A stretch of 22,555 nucleotides of DNA, from the NCBI GenBank assembly GCA_900771365.1, contig CAAGNU010000240.1, forward strand, positions 1 to 22,555, given 5' to 3'. Shown in pieces: positions 14,699-21,529 of this stretch. A model generated the notes under the pieces. The model saw nothing but the letters and a program-made list of their open reading frames with translations, did no database searches and was not told where the DNA came from. Numbering within the stretch: the first letter of the stretch is position 1; each line of letters opens with the position of its first letter. The stretch is from Bacteroidales bacterium (lineage in GTDB: Bacteria > Bacteroidota > Bacteroidia > Bacteroidales > P3). A program made the translations under genes and the position numbers.

Positions 14699-15751
14699 CT
14701 AATTTCTCCTTAATCCCACCTGCACAACGATAGGATAGTGATCCGACACCGAAGTCTTTATCCGTTTGTACGAAAGCGTCTGCAACTCAGGACTGTGGAA
14801 GATATAATCTATACGGAACGCAGGATAAGGCCCATGATATGTCGTGCAGAACCCGCGGCCCTGCTCCACATACGAGTCCGTCAAACGCTCCGTAACCTGA
14901 TGATATATATACGATGCCGGCGTATCGTTGAAGTCGCCCGCCAAAATCACAGGCACCTCGCAGTTCTCCAGCATCGGCAGCACATCCTCCTTCCATTCCT
15001 GCTCATGCCTTATCGACGTGGCCTTCAACTTCCCAAGCACGCGATCCACCGTGCTGTCTCGCTCCACTTTCGACATGTCATCCAGCCCGCTCAGGTCTAC
15101 CCCATCCATCTGGTACGACCCCAGATGCACACAGCACACCCTCACCACGTACCCTTCCTTCTCCACCTCCACAAAGAACTTCGTCTCGCCTTCATAATTG
15201 CGCACACTCACAAAAGGATACTTCGAAAAGATGATTGCCTGCGAGTGCTTCCGCTTCCCGTTGCAGCCAAAATGATACCTATAGCCGCGAGCCTCGACAC
15301 TGTCTCGGAACGACCGCGGCCCAAAAAACTCCTGCATACATATCACATCGGGTTGCTCTTCGTCCAACAACTTATAGAACGACTCCGCACCCGCCGACTC
15401 ATCCTCATCACAATCACGCCCCCTGAACGAATGCGTGTTGAACGTTAGCACCCTCAGACTGTCCTCCGTGGGCTCCACGTCCGTCGTCCCTCCCACTTGG
15501 AAGAACAAGCCCCAGAACGAGAACCGCAGGACGATGGCCGCGGCAGAGACCACAGCCTCCCAACGCCCCATGCAAAGCCAGATGATTACAAACACCACAT
15601 TGCACAGCATCAACGGAAAGCACACATAGCTCAGCACCGCAATATTGGGATGCTTCTCGGGCGACATGGTTCCAGACAACGTGGACAGAATCATCAACAC
15701 CACAAACACCAAATTGATAATCAGTAGTATGCCACGAAAAAACTTTTTCAT
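14699..15751 (-). CDS. Membrane-anchored endonuclease/exonuclease/phosphatase family protein
   Basis: This is a 350-residue protein with two or three N-terminal membrane helices (IINLVFVVLMILSTLSG, AVLSYVCFPLMLCNVVFVIIWLCMG, AVVSAAAIVLRFSFWGLFF) and a DNase I-like hydrolase domain from about residue 100. The metal and catalytic motifs are present: LTFNTHSF, ICMQEF, ILAGDFNDTP, FRIDYIFHS and SDHYPIVV. The substrate may be nucleic acid, a phospholipid head group or an inositol phosphate; sequence does not decide. It is the first gene of the five-gene minus-strand run and has its own promoter. Topology suggests the domain faces one side of the inner membrane, but which side cannot be fixed from sequence alone. 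Confidence 0.87.
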   Translation of the reverse strand: MKKFFRGILLIINLVFVVLMILSTLSGTMSPEKHPNIAVLSYVCFPLMLCNVVFVIIWLCMGRWEAVVSAAAIVLRFSFWGLFFQVGGTTDVEPTEDSLRVLTFNTHSFRGRDCDEDESAGAESFYKLLDEEQPDVICMQEFFGPRSFRDSVEARGYRYHFGCNGKRKHSQAIIFSKYPFVSVRNYEGETKFFVEVEKEGYVVRVCCVHLGSYQMDGVDLSGLDDMSKVERDSTVDRVLGKLKATSIRHEQEWKEDVLPMLENCEVPVILAGDFNDTPASYIYHQVTERLTDSYVEQGRGFCTTYHGPYPAFRIDYIFHSPELQTLSYKRIKTSVSDHYPIVVQVGLRRN

Positions 15752-15770
15752 AAACTATATATATATTTTG

Positions 15771-15798
15771 CAAAGATACGAAAAAAAATCCATTCAAA
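15771..15798 (-). promoter_or_regulatory. Promoter of the five-gene minus-strand operon
   Basis: On the minus strand TATCTTTG (complement of 15771-15778) is a perfect -7 box, with TTTG (complement of 15795-15798) 16 nt upstream. The spacing is shorter than the usual 19, so the -33 assignment is uncertain. It precedes ATG 15751 by about 19 nt. Confidence 0.6.
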
Positions 15799-15834
15799 AG
15801 AAAAATAATTGGAAAATTCTCAAACAGCCGAACG

Positions 15835-15892
15835 GTGAACTGCAAACTGACACCAGACGGCTTCCGCCCAATTCCAAATTCTTAATTCAAAA
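15835..15892 (+). repeat. Intergenic repeat, copy 1
   Basis: GTGAACTG at 15835, a 20-base core at 15855-15874 and AATTCAAAA at 15884-15892 recur in the same order and orientation at 16551-16594, where the core is identical. The copy lies between divergent genes, just upstream of the 15952 gene's promoter. Confidence 0.75.
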
Positions 15893-15917
15893 AACTCTTC
15901 ATATCAAGAAAAATTCG

Positions 15918-15925
15918 TAACTTTG
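15918..15925 (+). promoter_or_regulatory. -7 box of the 15952 gene
   Basis: TAACTTTG fits TAnnTTTG, 26 nt before ATG 15952. No convincing TTTG is visible about 19 nt upstream, so only the -7 half is supported. Confidence 0.6.
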
Positions 15926-15951
15926 CACCCGATTTCGACAACAACATCATC

Positions 15952-16533
15952 ATGAAGAAAACCCTACTCCTCCTACTCTGCCTGGCCCTCTCGGCCCTCA
16001 GCTTCGGACAAAAACAGTTCCTTATCGACGAGATTATCACAGCCTCGAGCAACGATCTCCGCCTTGGCCTCAGCCACCACCTCTCTCCCAACGAAGGCTC
16101 CGACTCCTTCCTCTCCAACAAAGCCGTTGTCCTGGAGCTAACCCACGGATTCTCACGCCGCTGGGGCTTTGGTCCCTATCTGGGCGTCCACCCCTGCTCT
16201 GAATTGAGCCTCCTGCAACCTTCCGACAGCAAAACCTATTCCGAAAAAGCCGCGTTCTCCTTCGGACTCACCTCCAGCATCCACCTCCTCCCCTTCTTCG
16301 TGCTCGACGCCCCGCATTTCGACGCCTATCTGGCAGGACGTCTGGGCGGATGCTTCATCTCAACGCTTTTCCTCGAATACGACCTCCGTGCCGGCCTCGG
16401 CTACTACTTCAATCGCCACCTCGGCCTCTACCTCGAAGCCTCCTACGCCAACACGCCCCTGCTCATACAACAAGAGCAGAGCCTCACGCCCCCGCACCTT
16501 CAATGCCTATTCGGCCTAAGCTTCAAATTTTAG
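15952..16533 (+). CDS. Small outer-membrane beta-barrel-like protein
   Basis: This is a 193-residue protein of unrecognised family. A clear signal peptide (MKKTLLLLLCLALSALSFGQ) precedes a region of amphipathic strands rich in aromatics and glycine: LELTHGFSRRWGFGPYLGVH, AAFSFGLTSSIHLLPFF, FDAYLAGRLGGCF, LRAGLGYYFNRHLGLYLEASYA. It ends LQCLFGLSFKF, and a terminal phenylalanine is the usual mark of a BAM-folded barrel. The size suggests about eight strands. It is divergent from the minus-strand operon, has a -7 box, and is bracketed by two copies of one intergenic repeat. It is probably a structural or adhesion-type porin-like protein, but function is unassigned. Confidence 0.75.
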   Translation: MKKTLLLLLCLALSALSFGQKQFLIDEIITASSNDLRLGLSHHLSPNEGSDSFLSNKAVVLELTHGFSRRWGFGPYLGVHPCSELSLLQPSDSKTYSEKAAFSFGLTSSIHLLPFFVLDAPHFDAYLAGRLGGCFISTLFLEYDLRAGLGYYFNRHLGLYLEASYANTPLLIQQEQSLTPPHLQCLFGLSFKF

Positions 16534-16550
16534 TGAAAATCCTATGCGCC

Positions 16551-16594
16551 GTGAACTGGCAATAGACGGCTTCCGCCCAATTCTCAATTCAAAA
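16551..16594 (+). repeat. Intergenic repeat, copy 2
   Basis: This is the second copy of the repeat at 15835-15892, shorter between GTGAACTG and the identical 20-base core (16564-16583). It sits between the beta-barrel gene and aroE. A nearby CGGCTCCCGCC (16595-16605) looks like a further degenerate echo of the core's CGGCTTCCGCC. Confidence 0.75.
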
Positions 16595-16634
16595 CGGCTC
16601 CCGCCACACTCATAAATCATAAATCAAAGACGCC

Positions 16635-17378
16635 ATGCAAAAGTTCGGTTTAATCGGCAAAACACTCACCCACTCCTGGTCAAAACGCTGGTTTGATGAG
16701 ACATTCCTCCGCCAAGGCATCTCGGACGCACAATATATGCTATACGAGCTTCCCGACGTGCATCACCTCCGCGACTGGGCTGCCGCTGAAGGCGTCTCAG
16801 GCTTCAACGTCACCATCCCCTACAAAGAGGCCGTCATCCCACTGCTCGACACCCTCGACGAAACCGCCCAGGCCATCGGTGCCGTCAACTGCGTCACCCT
16901 CCAAGACGGCCGCCTCATTGGGCACAACACCGACGCCCCCGCCTTCGCACAGACCCTCAAGCCCCTCCTCCAGCCCTGGCACTCCCACGCACTCATCCTC
17001 GGCACGGGCGGAGCCTCCAAAGCCGTGGCCTACGCCTTGCAAGATATGGGCATTCCCTACCTCAAGGTCTCCCGCAATCCCGAGAGGCATCCCGGCACCA
17101 TCTCCTACCTCCAAGCATCCCAGCAAGCCACCGAACGCCTGCTCATCATCAACACCTCCCCCGTGGGCATGTACCCCAACGTCACCTCTACCCCTTGGCC
17201 CTACACCGACCAGCTCGGGGTGAAACACCTCTGCTACGACCTCATATACAACCCCCAAGAGACACGCTTCATCTTCGAAGCCCAACGCTGCGGAGCCCGA
17301 GTCTGTAACGGCCTCGCCATGCTCGAACGGCAGGCCCAGCTCAGCTGGGAGCTCTATCAGCAGGTGAAAAAACGATAA
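16635..17378 (+). CDS. aroE: Shikimate dehydrogenase
   Basis: AroE reduces 3-dehydroshikimate to shikimate with NADPH in the pathway to aromatic amino acids. The 247 residues match short Bacteroidetes versions. Visible motifs: FGLIGKTLTHSWSKRWFDETF (substrate site, serines of the HSxS loop), GFNVTIPYKE with the catalytic lysine (about 57-66), VNCVT, GHNTDA with the catalytic aspartate, LILGTGGASKAV (nucleotide-binding glycine loop), NTSPVGMYPN, and NGLAMLERQAQLSWELY at the C-terminus. No promoter consensus is seen in the 101-nt gap before it, so it may be read through from the beta-barrel gene. Confidence 0.94.
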   Translation: MQKFGLIGKTLTHSWSKRWFDETFLRQGISDAQYMLYELPDVHHLRDWAAAEGVSGFNVTIPYKEAVIPLLDTLDETAQAIGAVNCVTLQDGRLIGHNTDAPAFAQTLKPLLQPWHSHALILGTGGASKAVAYALQDMGIPYLKVSRNPERHPGTISYLQASQQATERLLIINTSPVGMYPNVTSTPWPYTDQLGVKHLCYDLIYNPQETRFIFEAQRCGARVCNGLAMLERQAQLSWELYQQVKKR

Positions 17379-17458
17379 CGTGCAGCCCGAAGCCGCCAAC
17401 CACTCCAAATGTTAAAATCGAGTGCCCGCAAGAGGGAAAAACGACCCAGAGAAGCTCC

Positions 17459-17491
17459 GCCCCACCTTCGCCCTACCTTCGCCCCACCTTC
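17459..17491 (+). repeat. Three tandem 11-bp repeats
   Basis: GCCCCACCTTC, GCCCTACCTTC and GCCCCACCTTC follow each other without gaps (17459, 17470, 17481). A partly complementary GGGTGGAGC follows at 17499-17507. The tract lies in the gap between the convergent aroE and T9SS genes. The motif AAATGTTAAAA flanks it twice (17407-17417 and 17513-17523). Confidence 0.8.
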
Positions 17492-17517
17492 GCTCGTAGG
17501 GTGGAGCATGAGAAATG

Positions 17518-17543
17518 TTAAAAGGGAGCCTCGGGGAAGGCTC
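17518..17543 (-). terminator. Possible terminator of the minus-strand T9SS gene
   Basis: GAGCCT at 17526-17531 and AGGCTC at 17538-17543 form a 6-bp stem with a 6-nt loop. Read on the minus strand the hairpin is followed by CCCTTTTAAC, about 40 nt after the stop at 17584. The stem is short and the T-run only four bases, so this is a weak call. Confidence 0.4.
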
Positions 17544-17583
17544 GGCGATGTTGCTGTTATTTCTAAAAAAGCTTGCTGGGATG

Positions 17584-18759
17584 CTATTGCTTCACCACGG
17601 TCGTGGTGGTTCTGCTGCCGTCCGGGGCTATGATGGAGACGAGATACACGCCGTCCGCCTGAGCCGACAAATCCAACACGCCGTCCCGGCTCTCCCCTAC
17701 TCGACTGCCTCGCATATCATACGCCTCAACCTGGCATCCCCGGAGCATCATGCCCCCGATATCGCTCACCCGCACCTTCCCTGTCGTGGGATTGGGATAG
17801 AGGCTCACTATCGAGGCGCCCGCCTCGCTGATGGCCGTCTGGGTGGTGTCGGGATAGAGATAGTCGTGGAGATATTCTGAGAGGTCGAGTGCCAGCAGCT
17901 GAGCCGGACGGATCCCCAGGCCGTCGAAATATTCGTTCGTGAGGAAATAATGCTCGCCATCGAGCGAAGCGATGCCCTCGGTCTGAGTGCCGATACCGTT
18001 TGAGAGACTCACCTTCGACTTCTCGCCGCCAAAGAAATCGGTACCCTCAAAGCCGTAGAGAAGATAGACAAAAGGCTGCACCACAGAGTTGTAGCCACAT
18101 AGCACCAACAGATGTTTCTCAGGAAGATAGCAAGCCCCAGAGACCAAACCTCCCACATCAAGGAGTCCGTGAGGCGCCGCAATATAATCGCCCGGCTCCT
18201 TGGGAAGGGAGTAGCAGGCTGTCTTGAACGAGCCCCACTGCTTGGTGAAGAGATAGAGGCTGTCCTCTGTGGCAATCATGGCCTCGCAGTCGAAATCTGT
18301 CGTCATGGCGTCGCCTCCAGGCCCCGGCTGATAGTCGGGATAGGTGAAACGGACCGTGTCGAAATGGCAGGCTCCCTCCGCGAGGTCCGACTTCAGGCAG
18401 CGTAATATCCGCAGATTATCGCGCTGATTGTCCACATTGTTTCCAAAATCGCCGAAATAGAGATAGTCCGCATCTTGGGCAACCTCCTCCATGTCGTTCA
18501 CCCTCACGGGGAGGGTAATGCGGTCAACCTCCTCGCCTGTGAGCGAGTCCAAGGCAAAAAGGATGAGTTTGCCGTGGTCCTCGCAGGTCCACAGCCTGTC
18601 ATTCCAGTAAAACAAAGTGGATGTGCCGTTCATTTCAGTCGATAATGCCCCCACCACCGTGGCCGTAGGCCCGGATTTGGGAATGTAACCGCTCTTTGAG
18701 GATGAGAGCAGTATACACAATATCAGTGCGATAGCAAAAATCGAAAGAAATCGTTTCAT
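17584..18759 (-). CDS. T9SS-secreted protein, probable beta-propeller
   Basis: This is a 391-residue secreted protein. The signal peptide is MKRFLSIFAIALILCILLSSSKSG. The body has repeated propeller-like strands (LFYWNDRLWTCEDHGKLILFALDSLTGEEVDRITL, DMEEVAQDADYLYFGDFGNN, ILRCLKSDLAEGACHFDTVRFTYPDYQ). The last 70-80 residues form a type A sorting domain: VSLYPNPTTGKVRV, CQVEAYDMRGSRV, LSAQADGVYLVSI, ending TTTTVVKQ. It should therefore cross the outer membrane through T9SS. ATG 18759 is chosen over the start five codons upstream because the promoter's -7 box ends four bases before it. I recognise the GDFGNN-containing family as common in Bacteroidetes secretomes, with no known activity. Confidence 0.8.
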   Translation of the reverse strand: MKRFLSIFAIALILCILLSSSKSGYIPKSGPTATVVGALSTEMNGTSTLFYWNDRLWTCEDHGKLILFALDSLTGEEVDRITLPVRVNDMEEVAQDADYLYFGDFGNNVDNQRDNLRILRCLKSDLAEGACHFDTVRFTYPDYQPGPGGDAMTTDFDCEAMIATEDSLYLFTKQWGSFKTACYSLPKEPGDYIAAPHGLLDVGGLVSGACYLPEKHLLVLCGYNSVVQPFVYLLYGFEGTDFFGGEKSKVSLSNGIGTQTEGIASLDGEHYFLTNEYFDGLGIRPAQLLALDLSEYLHDYLYPDTTQTAISEAGASIVSLYPNPTTGKVRVSDIGGMMLRGCQVEAYDMRGSRVGESRDGVLDLSAQADGVYLVSIIAPDGSRTTTTVVKQ

Positions 18760-18763
18760 TTTG

Positions 18764-18771
18764 CAAAGATA
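18764..18771 (-). promoter_or_regulatory. -7 box of the minus-strand T9SS gene
   Basis: TATCTTTG on the minus strand is a perfect TAnnTTTG box followed by CAAA and then ATG 18759. Transcription would start at or next to the start codon. The -33 region is A/T-rich without a clear TTTG. Confidence 0.65.
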
Positions 18772-18812
18772 CAAATTATTTTTTTATATATAGAAAAGTT
18801 TTGAGAATTTGA

Positions 18813-18877
18813 GGATTTGGAAGTTTGCAAGCCTTCCAATCTCTTAAAAATCTTCTCATCTTACAATCTTCAAATCT
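18813..18877. repeat. AT-rich degenerate repeat tract with imperfect hairpin
   Basis: GATTTGGAAG (18814-18823) is nearly complementary to CTTCCAATC (18833-18841), with one bulged T. Downstream the tract repeats AATCTTC and CAAATCT-like words, including CAATCTTCAAAT at 18864-18875, also found at 4845-4856 before sufD. It lies between two divergent promoters. Confidence 0.5.
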
Positions 18878-18882
18878 ATTAT

Positions 18883-18913
18883 TTTCACATTTCACAAAAA
18901 AGTCGTATCTTTG
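18883..18913 (+). promoter_or_regulatory. Promoter of the acyltransferase gene
   Basis: TATCTTTG at 18906-18913 is a perfect -7 box. TTTC at 18883-18886 sits exactly 19 nt upstream as a near-match to the -33 TTTG. ATG 18922 begins eight bases after the box, giving an extremely short or absent leader. Confidence 0.65.
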
Positions 18914-18921
18914 CAAAACCT

Positions 18922-20034
18922 ATGGGCACAACAGAAGATTACCATCCATGTGAAGGACAGGAATTTAAAGATGTTATGCGTAATTTGGCAGACTGCGATT
19001 TATTCGCAAATCTGTCGTCAAAAATCTTTCCTGAGCTCACTCTTGAGGAAGCAAAAGAAAAAATTTTATCGTTCGACAACATCCGCCAATTCCAGTCGAC
19101 AGCCATGTTTCGTGGCTGCGAGTACATCATTGCCCATAGCATGAGCCAGTTCACCTATTCCGGCGAAGAACATCTCGACGGGAAGCCTTGCCTCTTCATC
19201 TCCAATCACCGCGACATCGTGCTAGACGCCATGATGTTACAGTACATCCTCATCCAGCAGGGGCACGACACCTCGCATGTCGTAGTAGGCTCCAACCTAT
19301 GGGAGATGCCCCTCCTCGCCAGCCTGGCCCGCGTCAACAAAATGTACGGCATAGACCGTGGCGGCACCCATCGCGAATATTACGACGCCCTGATGAAGAT
19401 GTCACACCACCTCCGCCACCTCGTCGCCGAACGAGGCGAGAGCGTCTGGATTGCCCAGCGCAACGGACGCACCAAGGACGGCCTCGACCATACCGACCCC
19501 GCCTTGATAAAGATGATTGCCGCAAGCGGCGACCGCAGCAACCCCGTCTCGGCACTCGACACCATGCACATCGTCCCCGTGAGCGTCTCCTACGAATGGG
19601 AGCCCTGCGGCCTCCTCAAAGCCCGCGAGCTGTGCCTCCGCCAGCAAGGCCCCTACACCAAACGCCCCGGCGAGGACACCCAGAGCATCATCAGCGGCAT
19701 CACCGACTTCAAAGGACACGTCCATTTCTCCATCTGCAAGCCCATCGAACTCAGCGAACTGGAAGCCACTAACGGCAACTTCGACCTCATCGCCGCCCTC
19801 ATCGACCACCGCATCAGCCAAGGCTACCACATCTGGCCTAATAACATGATTGCCCAACAGATGCTCCACCATAGCCCCGCCATGGCTTCGAGCGATGAAT
19901 ACCTCCGCTTCACTCGCTATCTGAACCAAGCCTGCACTCAGGTACCCCTCGGCGACAACTTCCGCAACACACTCCTCGGCATCTATGCCAACTCTTGTCC
20001 CGAAGAAACCGAGACAACATTAAAAGATAATTAA
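18922..20034 (+). CDS. PlsC-like glycerolipid acyltransferase
   Basis: This is a 370-residue member of the lysophosphatidic acid/glycerol-3-phosphate acyltransferase superfamily, expected to move a fatty acyl chain onto a glycerolipid at the membrane face. The catalytic motif region reads FISNHRDIVLDAMML, so histidine 96 is followed by aspartate at +2 and +6 rather than the canonical HX4D. Further landmarks are MYGIDRGGTHREYYDAL and VWIAQRNGRTKDGLDHTDPALIKM, which together mark a Bacteroidetes-specific subfamily. No membrane helix is obvious. ATG 18922 is chosen because the longer frame starting at 18817 runs through the promoter and repeat tract. prfA follows after 35 nt and may be co-transcribed. 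Confidence 0.82.
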   Translation: MGTTEDYHPCEGQEFKDVMRNLADCDLFANLSSKIFPELTLEEAKEKILSFDNIRQFQSTAMFRGCEYIIAHSMSQFTYSGEEHLDGKPCLFISNHRDIVLDAMMLQYILIQQGHDTSHVVVGSNLWEMPLLASLARVNKMYGIDRGGTHREYYDALMKMSHHLRHLVAERGESVWIAQRNGRTKDGLDHTDPALIKMIAASGDRSNPVSALDTMHIVPVSVSYEWEPCGLLKARELCLRQQGPYTKRPGEDTQSIISGITDFKGHVHFSICKPIELSELEATNGNFDLIAALIDHRISQGYHIWPNNMIAQQMLHHSPAMASSDEYLRFTRYLNQACTQVPLGDNFRNTLLGIYANSCPEETETTLKDN

Positions 20035-20069
20035 AATATAGTATTTTCGACATCATATAAACACCGACT

Positions 20070-21140
20070 ATGTTAGACAAACTCGAAGCCATTTACGCAC
20101 GCTATCAAGAAATTGAAGAGCAGATGAACGACCCTCAGGTCACATCTGACATGAAACGCTATGTCAAACTGAGCAAAGACTACAAGGATCTCCAGCCCGT
20201 GGTGAAGGCCTACCACGAATACAAGGCCCTCCTCGACACTATCGCAGAATGCAAGGAACTGCTCAGCACGGAAAAGGACGACGAACTGCGCGAGATGGCC
20301 AAGATGGAGCTCAACGAAAGTACCGAGAAACGCGACCAGATGGAGGAGGATATCCGCATCATGCTCATCCCCGCCGACCCCGCCGACAGCAAGAACGCCG
20401 TCGTTGAGATACGTGGCGGTACTGGTGGCGACGAGGCATGTATCTTCGCGGGCGACCTCTTCCGCATGTACTCCCGCTTCTGCGAGAAGAAAGGCTGGAA
20501 GATAGAAATTGACGACTTCAACGAGGGCACAGCTGGTGGATACAAAACTATCACCTTCAGCGTCTCCGGCGAGAAAGCCTACGGCCTGATGAAATACGAG
20601 AGCGGCGTCCACCGCGTACAGCGCGTCCCCGCCACCGAGACCCAAGGCCGACTCCAAACCTCCACCGCAGCCGTCGTCGTGCTGCCCGAGGCCGAAGAGT
20701 TCGATGTCGAACTGAACATGTCCGATGTCCGCAAGGACACCTTCTGCGCCTCCGGCCCCGGAGGACAATGCGTCAACACTACCTACTCCGCCGTCCGCCT
20801 CACCCACATCCCCACAGGCATCGTGGTCTCTTGCCAAGACCAGAAGTCGCAAATCAAGAACCTCGAAAAAGCCCTCGTCGTCCTCCGCACACGACTCTAC
20901 GAACGCGAGTACAATAAATACATGGAAGAGATGTCCTCCAAGCGCAAGACCCTCGTAGCCACAGGCGACCGTTCCGAGAAGGTTCGCACATACAACTACC
21001 CCCAGTCTCGCGTGACCGACCACCGTATCGGCTACTCCATGCACAACCTCCCCGCCTTCATGGATGGCGACATCGAGGATCTCATCGAAGCCCTCCAGCT
21101 TGCCGAGAACGCCGAAAAGCTCAAAGCCTCCGTAGGTTGA
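20070..21140 (+). CDS. prfA: Peptide chain release factor 1
   Basis: RF1 recognises UAA and UAG in the ribosomal A site and triggers peptide release. The 356 residues cover the usual length. Domain 1 is helical (LDKLEAIYARYQEIEEQM...). GGTGGDEACIFAGDLFRMY precedes the codon-recognition region with the RF1-type PxT tripeptide in RVPATETQGRLQTS (about 187-189). The GGQ loop is SGPGGQCVNTTYSAVRLTHIPTGIVVSCQDQKSQ (GGQ at about 231-233), whose glutamine is normally methylated by PrmC. The residue after GGQ is Cys. PAT rather than SPF separates it from RF2. A strong terminator follows 22 nt after the stop. Confidence 0.96.
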   Translation: MLDKLEAIYARYQEIEEQMNDPQVTSDMKRYVKLSKDYKDLQPVVKAYHEYKALLDTIAECKELLSTEKDDELREMAKMELNESTEKRDQMEEDIRIMLIPADPADSKNAVVEIRGGTGGDEACIFAGDLFRMYSRFCEKKGWKIEIDDFNEGTAGGYKTITFSVSGEKAYGLMKYESGVHRVQRVPATETQGRLQTSTAAVVVLPEAEEFDVELNMSDVRKDTFCASGPGGQCVNTTYSAVRLTHIPTGIVVSCQDQKSQIKNLEKALVVLRTRLYEREYNKYMEEMSSKRKTLVATGDRSEKVRTYNYPQSRVTDHRIGYSMHNLPAFMDGDIEDLIEALQLAENAEKLKASVG

Positions 21141-21162
21141 TAATCCATCTCCCACATATCCC

Positions 21163-21199
21163 AAAAAGCTGGCACCCCACACAAGATGCCAGCTTTTTT
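21163..21199 (+). terminator. Rho-independent terminator after prfA
   Basis: AAAAAGCTGGCA (21163-21174) pairs with TGCCAGCTTTTT across a 12-nt loop, and six T residues end the right arm. The A-run on the left makes it potentially active in both directions. Confidence 0.92.
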
Positions 21200-21210
21200 C
21201 AACAAAAAAG

Positions 21211-21240
21211 TTGTCATATCAAAATATTTTCGTACCTTTG
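21211..21240 (+). promoter_or_regulatory. Consensus promoter without an intact gene
   Basis: TTG at 21211-21213, a 19-nt spacer and TACCTTTG at 21233-21240 match the Bacteroidetes promoter. It begins 11 nt after the prfA terminator and fires into the palindrome array at 21249-21302 and a broken reading frame starting at 21311. Confidence 0.75.
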
Positions 21241-21248
21241 CACCGCAT

Positions 21249-21302
21249 TGAGTAATTTTACTCATTCCATTGAGTAATTTTACTCAATACACTGAGTAAT
21301 TT
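21249..21302 (+). repeat. Three palindromes phased at 22 bp
   Basis: TGAGTAATTTTACTCA occurs at 21249-21264 and 21271-21286, with a degenerate third copy starting TGAGTAATTT at 21293. Starts are exactly 22 bp apart, about two helical turns. Each full copy has perfect 7-bp arms (TGAGTAA/TTACTCA) around TT. The array starts eight bases after the -7 box and ends eight bases before an ATG, the position of a repressor operator or a transcript leader. Confidence 0.85.
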
Positions 21303-21310
21303 ATTTCGAC

Positions 21311-21370
21311 ATGTTTGTACGACCTTATTATCAGCAACTTAATACACATATAGAACTCTCAATCCTATAA
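21311..21370 (+). pseudogene. 19-codon remnant of a lost gene (N-terminus only)
   Basis: From ATG 21311 the frame reads MFVRPYYQQLNTHIELSIL and stops at 21368-21370. The start MFVRPYYQQL resembles the beginning of Bacteroidetes AAA-type ATP-binding proteins of the DUF4143 class, which go on with a Walker A motif soon after; that match is from memory and short. The frame has a proper promoter and start but no body. The remaining 144 nt to the insertion sequence contain no recognisable continuation in any frame, so the gene has probably been deleted or cut short. Confidence 0.45.
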
Positions 21371-21514
21371 TCAAAGTGATGAAAGCACACCTGCCTAACG
21401 ACTAATCTTTCATAAACCCATTCTGCACAACACATTGTCGCACACGAACGGTCAAACGAGCAGAGTGAAGACTAAAAAGCAACCTCTATAACCTTCTTGA
21501 TACTATATTTATGA
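21371..21514. other. Unassigned stretch before the insertion sequence
   Basis: No open frame longer than about 10-20 codons, no TAnnTTTG box and no clear hairpin is seen here. It may be decayed remains of the gene that began at 21311, or DNA brought in together with the insertion sequence. Confidence 0.5.
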
Positions 21515-21529
21515 TAATGATTATCCGCA
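21515..21529 (+). repeat. Left terminal inverted repeat of the IS
   Basis: This perfect 15-bp arm matches the right end at 22538-22552. It contains the transposase stop codon (complement of TTA at 21521-21523). Confidence 0.85.

Noticed and set aside
20073..21182. 369-codon open frame on the minus strand
   Set aside because: It lies opposite prfA over its full length, is rich in Val/Gly/Glu/Leu with no domain motif, and results from the third-position GC bias of the real gene.
21249..21302. Possible CRISPR array
   Set aside because: The unique parts between palindromes are only about 6 nt, there are three copies, and no cas gene is present.
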